Shown here: positions 15,779-23,349 of the stretch, piece by piece
How the letters are laid out: each line of letters starts with the position of its first letter
Numbering within the stretch: the first letter of the stretch is position 1
Source of the DNA: a virus
DNA length: 28,824 nt
Strand: one strand, 5' to 3'
IMG/VR virus record: IMGVR_UViG_3300020457_000062
Location: 1-28,824 of that record
Notes under the pieces: model-generated
What the model was told of the DNA's origin: nothing
Seen by the model: only the letters and a program-made list of their open reading frames with translations
The model's database searches: none
Translations under genes and position numbers: made by a program

Positions 15779-15950
15779 TTAATTCCTTCGTTTGTATACA
15801 CATATTATAAGACCCCCGATGGCGGTCGGAGGTCTTTAGTAGACACTTTATCAACTGGTTGCGTCTGTCTCTTGCACTCTTAAGTGCACGTGGTTTTAAT
15901 TTACGTTTGGGTGGCTTCCCAGAATTGTGTTGCCAGTTTGGAGTTGTCAT
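15741..15950 (-). CDS. Small basic protein whose frame reads through a terminator
   Basis: A frame of 69 residues starting at an ATG that overlaps the upstream oxygenase stop (ATGA), so the start is credible. The first 35 residues are basic (KPPKRKLKPRALKSARDRR), suggesting nucleic-acid contact. The frame then continues through a strong terminator and 38 nt into the cobT-like gene. Tandem stops (TGATAA) lie in another frame just before the terminator, so a single-base indel or sequencing error near 15850-15880 may have altered the true C-terminus. Confidence 0.5.
   Translation of the reverse strand: MTTPNWQHNSGKPPKRKLKPRALKSARDRRNQLIKCLLKTSDRHRGSYNMCIQTKELNDSQQRSQRNPC
15804..15809 (-). promoter_or_regulatory. 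Possible -10 element upstream of cobT-like gene
   Basis: TATAAT on the minus strand directly follows the terminator stem and lies 26 nt before the cobT-like start. No -35 match is seen 17 nt upstream, where the hairpin sits. The layout matches that before cobS. Confidence 0.4.
15809..15836 (-). terminator. Terminator-like hairpin between small basic gene and cobT-like gene
   Basis: An 11-bp stem (AAGACCTCCGA/TCGGGGGTCTT, one T-G pair) encloses a 6-nt loop. The downstream minus-strand sequence is TTATAAT rather than a long T run, so termination may be partial. It is preceded by GTGTCTACTAA, which also precedes the cobT-like terminator. Confidence 0.65.
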
Positions 15951-16486
15951 TTTGCATTGAAGGCTATGGATACTCTAGGAGTATCTATACGATTTTTCTC
16001 AGTTTTATGCTCTAACCAAGATGGGAATAAGACGAGAGTCCTTGGTGTAGCAGGGAAGTGGCGACCTTCCTCTGTACCCCATAGGCACATCTTAGAATGA
16101 GGATTCGGATTGATGAATACAATCCCTCCCATCTCAGGAACACAGTCCTTATGATAGTATACACCAGATACATTGAAACCAGCGTGGGTGTGTGCAATTT
16201 GGAAACTGTCCTTCGGTCCCCTATTCAGCCAAGAGTTCGCTATCGTACAGGTAGGATCTATATGTGCCAATGACTTTTCACAAAATGCTCTCAAGTGGGG
16301 TAAGTTATATTTTTGAAACAACTGGAGATCGTTTATTCCAGTATGAGACCCATAGAGGATCTCTTCCTTGGCACCTACACTCAGGTGAGATAGGATGTCT
16401 GGATCATCAGGAATTCCATCGATCTCCTCGTCTATTCTCTCGTCACTATGATTAAACACATATAGATGTGTGGGGAAAATTTCCAT
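15947..16486 (-). CDS. Putative 2OG-Fe(II) oxygenase (PF13759 type)
   Basis: A 179-residue protein from the ATG at 16486; a TTG at 16510 would add 8 residues and overlap the upstream gene by 13 nt. SWLNRGPKDSFQIAHTHAGF carries iron ligands H99/H101. LFPSWLEHKTEKN has H160, and TPRVSIAFNAK has R171. This is the clearest PF13759 match of the window. It follows a small membrane protein and another oxygenase of the same type in one operon with gp46. Substrate unknown. Confidence 0.83.
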   Translation of the reverse strand: MEIFPTHLYVFNHSDERIDEEIDGIPDDPDILSHLSVGAKEEILYGSHTGINDLQLFQKYNLPHLRAFCEKSLAHIDPTCTIANSWLNRGPKDSFQIAHTHAGFNVSGVYYHKDCVPEMGGIVFINPNPHSKMCLWGTEEGRHFPATPRTLVLFPSWLEHKTEKNRIDTPRVSIAFNAK

Positions 16487-16497
16487 ATCGAATTGAA

Positions 16498-16761
16498 TTA
16501 ACCTTGCCAAATTAAATCAGGCATTTGCTGTGCACCTGGTCTGTTAACAATCAATAGGATGAAATATCCAACAAACCATATGATGTTGAACAACCAAGCT
16601 TGTCTCCAGAAATACTTTCTAACTGACATAGACCTAAGAATCTCAGGTGCTTTATCTTGTGCTCTGAATATCTGCTCAATTATAAATGCAATGATTGTTG
16701 CTATCACTAGAGGATAGAATACAAAATTTGCAAAAGACATTATACCAATTAGGAATGTCAT
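16498..16761 (-). CDS. Small two-pass membrane protein
   Basis: An 87-residue protein with two hydrophobic helices near residues 3-30 (FLIGIMSFANFVFYPLVIAT) and 53-74 (WLFNIIWFVGYFILLIVN), separated by a charged loop. Its start overlaps the upstream oxygenase stop (ATGA). It sits between two PF13759-type oxygenase genes, so a joint role is possible. No family recognised. Confidence 0.7.
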   Translation of the reverse strand: MTFLIGIMSFANFVFYPLVIATIIAFIIEQIFRAQDKAPEILRSMSVRKYFWRQAWLFNIIWFVGYFILLIVNRPGAQQMPDLIWQG

Positions 16762-17336
16762 CTGGGTCTCGGTAAGTTAGGGAATCTTTGTAGTCTAACA
16801 CAGTCAGGAATACTCATCATAAAGGAAACCGACCATCTCTCGTCGTTCTCTTCATTCATACGAACCTCGTGGTCTTGGTAACCTGGCCAAAAGTATAGGT
16901 CACCTTCACGTGGTATCTGACAATGTGTTGTTGGCCAGTAAGGTCTTATTCTCCAAGTAGTTTCTACTGCGTGTGCAGGATGATAGAGATAAAGATCGCC
17001 AGTATTGCCAGGTGGCACCTGTAAATAATAGGTTCCTGCAACATCACACTCTGCGTGGTTGTGACGCATCTGGAACCCACCTTTAGGATTGATGTTAACC
17101 CAACAGTGGGTAACCTTAAGTTCTGGATCAAATAGTTCTTGTTTTGATAACAGTAACTCATTAAACTCAGGATACTCTTTATGTATCTGATCATTAGTAT
17201 GGATGGTGCTATAACCAGTACCATAAAATTTATTCTCTTCAGTACAAAACTCATCACGACGTGCTAATAATTCTTTCCTGAATTGACAGTGATTCTCATA
17301 TTCATTATTGCTTGTATAAAATGGGATGTCAAACAT
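16758..17336 (-). CDS. Putative 2OG-Fe(II) oxygenase (PF13759 type)
   Basis: A 192-residue protein. I chose the ATG at 17336, which overlaps the gp46 stop by 8 nt and has AAAGG upstream; a longer frame reaches 17390 but runs 62 nt into gp46. VNINPKGGFQMRHNHAECDV carries H92/H94. PGYQDHEVRM has H156, and ERWSVSFMMS has R167. The family pattern is complete. Substrate unknown. Confidence 0.8.
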   Translation of the reverse strand: MFDIPFYTSNNEYENHCQFRKELLARRDEFCTEENKFYGTGYSTIHTNDQIHKEYPEFNELLLSKQELFDPELKVTHCWVNINPKGGFQMRHNHAECDVAGTYYLQVPPGNTGDLYLYHPAHAVETTWRIRPYWPTTHCQIPREGDLYFWPGYQDHEVRMNEENDERWSVSFMMSIPDCVRLQRFPNLPRPR

Positions 17337-19047
17337 CTTCAAATACCTTTGAGAACTCATTAACCTTTTCAAACTTGATAGTTCTATCAAACTTGTCTAG
17401 GAGTACATCACCCTTATGGGAGATGATAAACATATTAGTATCAGTATATAACTCTTTAAGAATCTTAAGTAATTCTTCTGTTGCTGTATTATCTAGTGAA
17501 CTATCAAATACTTCATCAAGTATTAATAGATTTGTAATGATAGAGTTCTTTAATTTAGCAACGTGTCTCCAAGTAAAGAGAAGTGATAGGTCAATCTTCT
17601 GCTTCTCACCTTCAGAGAAGGATGAGTAAGAGAACTTATCACGATGACGTGACTTAATAACCTCACCAAACTCTTCATTCAAAGTAAAATTAATATAGGT
17701 ATCCATTGATGTAAGATATCTATTGATCCTCTGATTGATGATAGGAATATACTTAGAAATAATTTTTGCCTTGATACCACCATCCTTTAAAAGATTACTG
17801 ACTAACTTATAGTCCTGTGCTTCTTTACTGACACCTGAACAAGCAGTCTCCTTATCATTATAATCTTGTTGTAATTTCTCCAGTAGTAACTGTTCCTTAT
17901 TAAGGTCTGATTCATCAGTTAAATTTTTGATCTGAGATAAAATATCAGTATTCTGTTTCATCAACTTCTGTTCTTCGTTTACTAAACGACGAATTTCAAA
18001 TTGATATTCAGTTACATTAGAACTATCCTCTCTTAATTTCTCAATCGTTTGAAGTGTCTTCTGTACTTGTTTCTCTAGAGTACCTGCTGCTTCATTTAAT
18101 TCATCAACCTTTTCGTTTAAAGTTTTAACTTTGACCTGTCTAAATTTCTCTTCAATCTCCTGAGTACATACAGGACAAGATGAATTATCGTCAAAGAATT
18201 TAATATCTTTAACAACTCTCTCCTGTCTTCCGTTCAACTTACTCAGTATACCAAAGGTCTTTTTATATTCTTCTTCCTTTGTCTTTAACTTTGTAGTGCT
18301 GTTAACGAGTTTGTTAATCTTCTTTTGAAACTCTTCGATCTCTTCTTTTAGAGTCTTCATTCGTTCTTCATTGTTATCAAACCTTTCCTTCTGATGAGCA
18401 ATTCTCTCATCATTAACGATAGTAAGTTTTGATAATGTCTTCTCCTGTGCTTTGATAGCAGCAGTAGCCATTTCTAGTTCGTGCTTGCAATCACGAAGTA
18501 TCTCATTGTTATCCTTTACACGCTCCTTCAGGAGCATATTCATATGGGAAAAGATTTGTATGTCCAATAGATCTTCAATAACTTCTCTTCTATGACTAGC
18601 ACCTAATTGCATAAAGGGAACAAACGTACTACTCCCTAGTATGACCACCTGTGTAAATGACTTAAAGTTTAATTTTAATATACTTTGCTCAAGGTATTTC
18701 TGGTAGTCTCTATTAGCAGCATCCTGATCTATCAGAGTATCATTACGATACATCTCAAATACAGCTGGTTTAATTCCACGTACTACCTTATAATCTATTG
18801 TACCTACTTTAAATTCTATCTCAACTAAAGTATCTCTCTCGTTGATTGTATTAACTAACTGTGACTTTGTGATCTTCCTGAAAGGTTTGTTAAACAATCC
18901 AAAGCACAGAGCATCCAACATAGTAGATTTACCTGCACCGTTAGATCCAATAACAAGAGTGGAACTAGTTTGGGTGAAATTAATCTCAGTGAATTGGTTG
19001 CCTGTACTTAAGAAGTTTCTCCAACGAATCTTCTCAAATGTGATCAT
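17329..19047 (-). CDS. 46: Recombination endonuclease subunit, Rad50/SbcC-like
   Basis: A 572-residue gp46. Walker A is GSNGAGKST (34-42). A long coiled coil spans about 180-440 with a zinc-hook CPVC at 291-294. The ABC signature is SSFSEGEKQKIDLSLL and Walker B is LLILDEVFDSSLD. A late His-switch is IISHKGD. With gp47 it resects DNA ends for recombination-dependent replication and, in T4, degrades host DNA. All catalytic motifs are intact. The 85-residue DUF3110-like gene separates it from gp47. Confidence 0.96.
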   Translation of the reverse strand: MITFEKIRWRNFLSTGNQFTEINFTQTSSTLVIGSNGAGKSTMLDALCFGLFNKPFRKITKSQLVNTINERDTLVEIEFKVGTIDYKVVRGIKPAVFEMYRNDTLIDQDAANRDYQKYLEQSILKLNFKSFTQVVILGSSTFVPFMQLGASHRREVIEDLLDIQIFSHMNMLLKERVKDNNEILRDCKHELEMATAAIKAQEKTLSKLTIVNDERIAHQKERFDNNEERMKTLKEEIEEFQKKINKLVNSTTKLKTKEEEYKKTFGILSKLNGRQERVVKDIKFFDDNSSCPVCTQEIEEKFRQVKVKTLNEKVDELNEAAGTLEKQVQKTLQTIEKLREDSSNVTEYQFEIRRLVNEEQKLMKQNTDILSQIKNLTDESDLNKEQLLLEKLQQDYNDKETACSGVSKEAQDYKLVSNLLKDGGIKAKIISKYIPIINQRINRYLTSMDTYINFTLNEEFGEVIKSRHRDKFSYSSFSEGEKQKIDLSLLFTWRHVAKLKNSIITNLLILDEVFDSSLDNTATEELLKILKELYTDTNMFIISHKGDVLLDKFDRTIKFEKVNEFSKVFEDV

Positions 19048-19301
19048 AATGACAGAGGAGGAATAACAAGATCTTCAGGATTGATAAAAGCGTAGTTGTA
19101 GTTGTGAACAGAACAGTTGTCTATAACAATGTCCTCTTCTACTTCAGTCACTTCCAGTGGACGTTTATAGTCAACTGCTTCTAGCATACCATAATAACGC
19201 ACTGCGTCATCTTTGTCAACAAAAATTTGCACCACTTTATTTCCACCTTTATCAGTGACTGCATATACTCCTCCAGTTGATTTATCCAACAATATGAACA
19301 T
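19044..19301 (-). CDS. DUF3110-like protein between gp47 and gp46
   Basis: An 85-residue protein. MFILLDKSTGGVYAV followed by FVDKDDAVRYYGMLEAVDY resembles the cyanobacterial/plastid DUF3110 family (VLLFN..., FEDEDDAxRYAxLLEAQDF). This is from recall, not a search. It overlaps gp47 by 1 nt and gp46 by 4 nt, so it is tightly coupled to both nuclease subunits. DUF3110 has no known function. A cyanobacterial origin would support the host assignment. Confidence 0.65.
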   Translation of the reverse strand: MFILLDKSTGGVYAVTDKGGNKVVQIFVDKDDAVRYYGMLEAVDYKRPLEVTEVEEDIVIDNCSVHNYNYAFINPEDLVIPPLSL

Positions 19302-20359
19302 TAAAGATTGAGTGCTTCCGTGTACAACGATTTCAAAATATTCACTACGTTAGTCTTGTCTATAGAATCTTCCAAGTCCTGTACATAATTCTCTAAGATA
19401 GTAATCGTATCTTCTGTCTCAAGATTTTCATCCACATCAACCATATCCAATGATAGATCCTCAATGATTTTTAGATCAGCAACATCACTATCTTGAAGTG
19501 ATTTAATATAGCGATCAAACCATACTTGGTTCTCTCTATTCTGTACGATTACCTTTACATAAGATCCCTTTAACTTAGTGAAGTCAGGTAAGGTTTCATA
19601 GTCCTTCTGAACATCATCATAATATAATTTGTTAAAGATTTGATAAGGGTTAAGATGAAATGTTAAGTTAAGTGTATCAGTATTTAGTGTATGGAACCCT
19701 CTTCTCTGACCGTAATCATTCCAGTATAATTGGTACGGATTGCCGAGATAGTTGATGTTACCTTGCTTTGACTTCATATGGAAGTGTCCTGAGCAGCATA
19801 ACTTAAACTTATTATATGGTGATGGATCATCACCGTGCTCCATAAACCTACCTGGTATAGCTTCGAATCCTGTTAGTTCTAGATGTCCAAAGCATACTGG
19901 TGCATCTGACTCTTCAACCATCTGATCTATTTGCTTTCTATTATCGTCACAAATCCAAGGCAGCATTAATATTCTAACACCTTCAACTTCAATCTCTTCT
20001 GGTTCTGTGTAGATTTTTATATTGTCATACTCACCTAGGAGGTGCTGAGGTGAATTAATTTTAAGTGTGTTCTTATAGTATATGTCGTGATTGCCTATCA
20101 ACATATGCATCTGGACACCCATCTCTTTGAGAGGATCGAACCACATCTCTCTAGCAGATTCAAGCGACAAAAAATTTATAGCCTTTCTCTTATCAAAGGA
20201 ATCTCCAAGACACATCACAGTTGTGATCTTGTGTCTCTTGATATATGGTATGACTGTATTGGTATAGAACTCCCTGTACTTCTCTATGAATACTTGATTG
20301 TCGTTGCGTACACCAAAGTGCTGATCAGTTATCAGCAGCAGTTTTTTGTTTGATGTCAT
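19301..20359 (-). CDS. 47: Recombination endonuclease subunit, Mre11/SbcD-like
   Basis: A 352-residue gp47. Calcineurin-like phosphoesterase motifs in order: TDQHFG (D12-x-H14), CLGDSFDKR, MLIGNHDIYY, CFGHLELTG and CCSGHFHMKS, giving the full two-metal site. Partner of gp46. The start lies inside the end of the 91-residue gene (35-nt overlap). Confidence 0.95.
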   Translation of the reverse strand: MTSNKKLLLITDQHFGVRNDNQVFIEKYREFYTNTVIPYIKRHKITTVMCLGDSFDKRKAINFLSLESAREMWFDPLKEMGVQMHMLIGNHDIYYKNTLKINSPQHLLGEYDNIKIYTEPEEIEVEGVRILMLPWICDDNRKQIDQMVEESDAPVCFGHLELTGFEAIPGRFMEHGDDPSPYNKFKLCCSGHFHMKSKQGNINYLGNPYQLYWNDYGQRRGFHTLNTDTLNLTFHLNPYQIFNKLYYDDVQKDYETLPDFTKLKGSYVKVIVQNRENQVWFDRYIKSLQDSDVADLKIIEDLSLDMVDVDENLETEDTITILENYVQDLEDSIDKTNVVNILKSLYTEALNL

Positions 20360-20600
20360 ACTCGATTACAATCTTCTTAGACATTCTACCAGTTGAGTTG
20401 GAAGTAGTCAACTGTGTCCACTCACCTTTAAGTAGTTCTTGCATAGTATTCTTATCTAATCCACATAACATTTCAGCATTCTCTACTGCTGCTCTAACAG
20501 ATCCCAGACCATCAGGATATGTATTCTTTGCAAATCCATTAAGGTCTGTCTTCTTGGCATTCTCTAGTGCCTTATCAATATCAATATGAAATTCACTCAT
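20325..20600 (-). CDS. Conserved-type small protein upstream of gp47
   Basis: A 91-residue protein with charged and polar composition and no membrane segment. It contains ALENAKKTDLNGFAKNTYPD and a C-terminal basic RMSKKIVIEYDIKQK. Its start overlaps the stop of the 59-residue gene (ATGA) and its end overlaps gp47 by 35 nt, a long overlap for this genome. I recognise no family. Confidence 0.7.
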   Translation of the reverse strand: MSEFHIDIDKALENAKKTDLNGFAKNTYPDGLGSVRAAVENAEMLCGLDKNTMQELLKGEWTQLTTSNSTGRMSKKIVIEYDIKQKTAADN

Positions 20601-20776
20601 CGTTTAGTAGTGTTGCTACGTGTTCTGTTTATGATAGAGATAAACTTATCTCCTGCAAATGTGCCACCAAGACACACATCAATCTCATCACCGTCTTTCC
20701 AATTGACAGTTCCATCCTTCTTGGTATGTTGCATTGCAACTGCAATCTTGTCAATAACTGCTTGGGTTAGTCTCAT
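20597..20776 (-). CDS. Small 59-residue protein in the gp55-gp47 interval
   Basis: A 59-residue protein (MRLTQAVIDKIAVAMQ...). It has a helical N-terminus, then a strand-rich part (VNWKDGDEIDVCLGGTFAG) and a basic end (NRTRSNTTKR). The start overlaps the stop of a 23-residue ORF and its TGA overlaps the next ATG, both in ATGA form, which supports the reading. Function unknown. Confidence 0.7.
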   Translation of the reverse strand: MRLTQAVIDKIAVAMQHTKKDGTVNWKDGDEIDVCLGGTFAGDKFISIINRTRSNTTKR

Positions 20777-20844
20777 TTTCTAAAGACCCCCAGTCTTATA
20801 AGTGCGTACATAATAATCACCGTCCAAAATAAAGTGTACCACAT
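20773..20844 (-). CDS. Membrane micropeptide directly after gp55
   Basis: A 23-residue ORF, MWYTLFWTVIIMYALIRLGV followed by FRK. It starts 2 nt after the gp55 stop and ends with an ATGA overlap into the next gene. The composition is that of a single membrane helix with a basic end. It fills the 70-nt gap exactly. A weak 5-bp hairpin (20783-20797) lies within it. No ribosome binding site is obvious, so translation would depend on reinitiation after gp55. Function unknown. Confidence 0.55.
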   Translation of the reverse strand: MWYTLFWTVIIMYALIRLGVFRK

Positions 20845-20846
20845 AG

Positions 20847-21332
20847 TTAATAGCGAGTGTTCATTTCAATACGTGACTTGATGCCACTAAGTTCTGCATT
20901 AGCAGAAGGATCATCTGAATGGAATACTTGATCGAATCCACTCTTCTCTATAATCTTATCCTTTATATCCATCTGTCTTTTCTCTTTAGCAATTCTTCTT
21001 AGGAAGGCATAGTATACTATCTGTGTAAAATATGCGAAGGGGTTCTTAGACTTAGCAGGGTCGAAGTTATCTATGTACTGTACACAGTTCTCTACACCGT
21101 CTGAGATCATATCCTCCTTGTACATATAGTTGATAAAGTTAGGACGATAAGACAAATGTGTTGCTATCTTTAAAAAGCAATCACCTATGTATTCATCTAT
21201 CCTAGGTTTCTTTTTGTCCCTAATTTTAGCCAATTCAACCTTGTCACGATAAGCCACTATTGCCTTTAGGAACTTTTGGTTATCGACGTAATGTTGATTT
21301 TTGGTATTTTTTCTCGCCACCATAAATGCCAT
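20847..21332 (-). CDS. 55: Late-transcription sigma factor
   Basis: A gp55 homologue of about 161 residues. It directs host RNA polymerase to late promoters, in T4 together with gp33 and the gp45 clamp. The family region NQHYVDNQKFLKAIVAYRD, SDGVENCVQYIDNFDP and NPFAYFTQIVYYAFLRRI is clear, matching sigma region 2 (-10 recognition). The frame is open to 21386, but a strong promoter lies at 21358-21386. Translation therefore most likely starts at 21332 (MAFMVARK) or 21323. Likely expressed from its own host-type promoter. Confidence 0.93.
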   Translation of the reverse strand: MAFMVARKNTKNQHYVDNQKFLKAIVAYRDKVELAKIRDKKKPRIDEYIGDCFLKIATHLSYRPNFINYMYKEDMISDGVENCVQYIDNFDPAKSKNPFAYFTQIVYYAFLRRIAKEKRQMDIKDKIIEKSGFDQVFHSDDPSANAELSGIKSRIEMNTRY

Positions 21333-21357
21333 ATTTAACAGGTTGTTGCATAACAGA

Positions 21358-21386
21358 ATTATATCAGAAATGGAGTAGCTTGACAA
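21358..21386 (-). promoter_or_regulatory. Near-consensus sigma70 promoter for gp55
   Basis: On the minus strand TTGTCA (21381-21386) and TATAAT (21358-21363) are 17 nt apart: a perfect -10, optimal spacing and a -35 with 5 of 6 matches. Initiation is expected near 21350, leaving a leader of about 18 nt before the gp55 start at 21332. Host RNA polymerase should use it without phage factors. Confidence 0.8.
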
Positions 21387-21436
21387 GTTGTGTAAATTTG
21401 GTTAGACTCAACACTGTCAGGGTTGGCGGGATAGAC

Positions 21437-21886
21437 TTAGCTATTATCTGTATTAAATAGATCTTCTAATCTTTTACGGGTCTCATCGACTTTACCAATA
21501 AGTCCCATACCTAAATCAGGATCGATCTCTTGTGAGGTAGATCTACCTGTTGGATGCCTTAACTTTAATTCAGATTGAATAAAATATTTGTACATTACTA
21601 TAGCCTCTGTACTTAGAGGAGCAATTGTAAGGATCCTATCTTCAGGTATTATATAAAAATCTTCGGCGGAAAAAACCATCCACTTCTTTAGACCTACAGC
21701 TACAGCCCTCTTCCCTTCGGACATAGTATCATTTGCGTGAACCTTTGCAGGATCTTGAATGAATGCCATATGTCCACCTTCTTCATCAGATACTACTATC
21801 TTACCAATGATCTCTTCTCCGTTCATAAGCTTGATAGCTCCGAAGAATTCTTCATCAGGTCGAATGTAACTGAGGGATTGACTCAT
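21437..21886 (-). CDS. Conserved-type protein downstream of UvsW, possibly Sm-like fold
   Basis: A 149-residue protein. The N-terminal half (FFGAIKLMNGEEIIGKIVVS, then HMAFIQDPAKVH) has the strand-turn-strand pattern with L-x-[ND]-G-x-x-x-x-G typical of Sm/Hfq-like folds. This is a weak resemblance. The C-terminal half is helical and charged, ending RKRLEDLFNTDNS. The start overlaps the UvsW stop (ATGA). It is the last gene before the gp55 promoter. Function unknown. Confidence 0.7.
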   Translation of the reverse strand: MSQSLSYIRPDEEFFGAIKLMNGEEIIGKIVVSDEEGGHMAFIQDPAKVHANDTMSEGKRAVAVGLKKWMVFSAEDFYIIPEDRILTIAPLSTEAIVMYKYFIQSELKLRHPTGRSTSQEIDPDLGMGLIGKVDETRKRLEDLFNTDNS

Positions 21887-23349
21887 TTCTTGTCTCCTAA
21901 ATTAATCTCAGTGATGCCGTAGGTGAACTTCTCGTCGTTATAAATTCGGATCCGTTCAGTCAAATGGTTTAGAGTGAAATTTCTAAACTTACCATTACTA
22001 ATGTCATCAGCAAAATCATAAAGTGTAGCACGTGCCTTTGAATCGTGCTTCCTCAAGGCTCTACCTATTGATTGTAGGTTCCGAACTCTTGATTTAGTTG
22101 GTGAGGCAAAGATAACATTATGTAGGTTCTTGATATTGATACCCGTACTAAAGGTACCGTACGAAGCAAGGATGATAGCGTTGTCAGACGCTTCACAGAT
22201 TTGTCGTACTTCTTCACGTTCATCAGTGGGTACACCACCGTGAATATAAAACAAATGTTTAGATTTGTTATTACTATTTAGCATTTCCCACAAAACGTCT
22301 CCGTGCTTCTCGATAAAATTGAATAGTATCAAGGTGTTTCCAGAGATATCCTTTGCCAATCCAGTGATGATTTTATTCCGTTTCCTATTTCCTATTATAT
22401 AATTTATCTCATCCTGATAGGAATCAAATCCAATGTAATCGTGTTTACATACTAGGATGTTGATCTTTAATTCTGATAAGTACGAAGACTTCTGTAAGTC
22501 TGCAGTCCTAATACTTTGTTCTACGGGACCAAATAAACCTTCTAATACTAACTGGTTGCATTGAAGACCGTCGAGAGTACCAGTAAGACCCACGCGATAG
22601 TTAGCGTTATGGCACTTAGTAAGAATGGACGTAAGTGATTTTGCTTTGTATAAGTGTGCTTCATCTCCTATTACCGCATCGAAACGTTTAAAGTATGACT
22701 TGTCTTCCTTATAGATTGACTGCCACGTACTAATTATAACCTGAGACTTAGTATATTTTTCTTTACCACCATAGATCTGATCTACAGTCCCTTGACAATA
22801 GAATCCATATGATTGAAAATCTTTATATAATTGTTCTACTAATGATGTTGTTGGTACTATAATTAAGACTTCTAAGTTCCTTTGTATGTACCATCTCATC
22901 AAACAATATATTATTAAACTCTTCCCTGATCCAGTTGGGCTGAGTATAAGCCGTCTATATCGACGAAGTGCTGAGTAAATTGCTTTGAGTTGATAATCTC
23001 TTGCCTTGATAGGCATAGCCAGAGATCGAACAAAACGAGCAATTGTCTGCGGTGTAACTTCTGCATCTGTGTCTCCTGGTTTTCCGAACTGTTCGTTATC
23101 ATCGATGGTGTAATCGTACCCCATCTTTTCCAACCATTCAACCAGGTATCCATATAGTCCCACATACAATTCACCAGTGCCAGGAGAATACAGACGGATC
23201 TTACCATCCCATCTCCTGTACCTACGCTGTTGCTGTAGGAACTTTGCTTCAGGAACTTCGAAGGTAAAGTACTCAGACAATTCGTGATGAATATGCTGCT
23301 CAGTACCTATCCTAAGATAGACATCATTCTTTTTAACAATGGAAGTCAT
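21883..23349 (-). CDS. uvsW: UvsW-like SF2 DNA/RNA helicase
   Basis: A 488-residue superfamily 2 helicase. Q-like region IKARDYQLKAIYSALRR, Walker A SPTGSGKS (137-144), DEAH box (229-232), motif III GLTGTLDG and motif VI QSIGRALRKHDS are all present. In T4 UvsW unwinds branched DNA and R-loops and shuts off origin-dependent initiation late in infection. The N-terminal 100 residues resemble the UvsW DNA-binding domain (YRRWDGKIRLY). It overlaps uvsY by 1 nt. Confidence 0.95.
   Translation of the reverse strand: MTSIVKKNDVYLRIGTEQHIHHELSEYFTFEVPEAKFLQQQRRYRRWDGKIRLYSPGTGELYVGLYGYLVEWLEKMGYDYTIDDNEQFGKPGDTDAEVTPQTIARFVRSLAMPIKARDYQLKAIYSALRRYRRLILSPTGSGKSLIIYCLMRWYIQRNLEVLIIVPTTSLVEQLYKDFQSYGFYCQGTVDQIYGGKEKYTKSQVIISTWQSIYKEDKSYFKRFDAVIGDEAHLYKAKSLTSILTKCHNANYRVGLTGTLDGLQCNQLVLEGLFGPVEQSIRTADLQKSSYLSELKINILVCKHDYIGFDSYQDEINYIIGNRKRNKIITGLAKDISGNTLILFNFIEKHGDVLWEMLNSNNKSKHLFYIHGGVPTDEREEVRQICEASDNAIILASYGTFSTGINIKNLHNVIFASPTKSRVRNLQSIGRALRKHDSKARATLYDFADDISNGKFRNFTLNHLTERIRIYNDEKFTYGITEINLGDKK

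Noticed and set aside
20783-20797. Hairpin AAGAC/GTCTT after gp55 as a terminator
   Set aside because: Only five base pairs with a short T run, and it lies inside the micropeptide frame; too weak to call.
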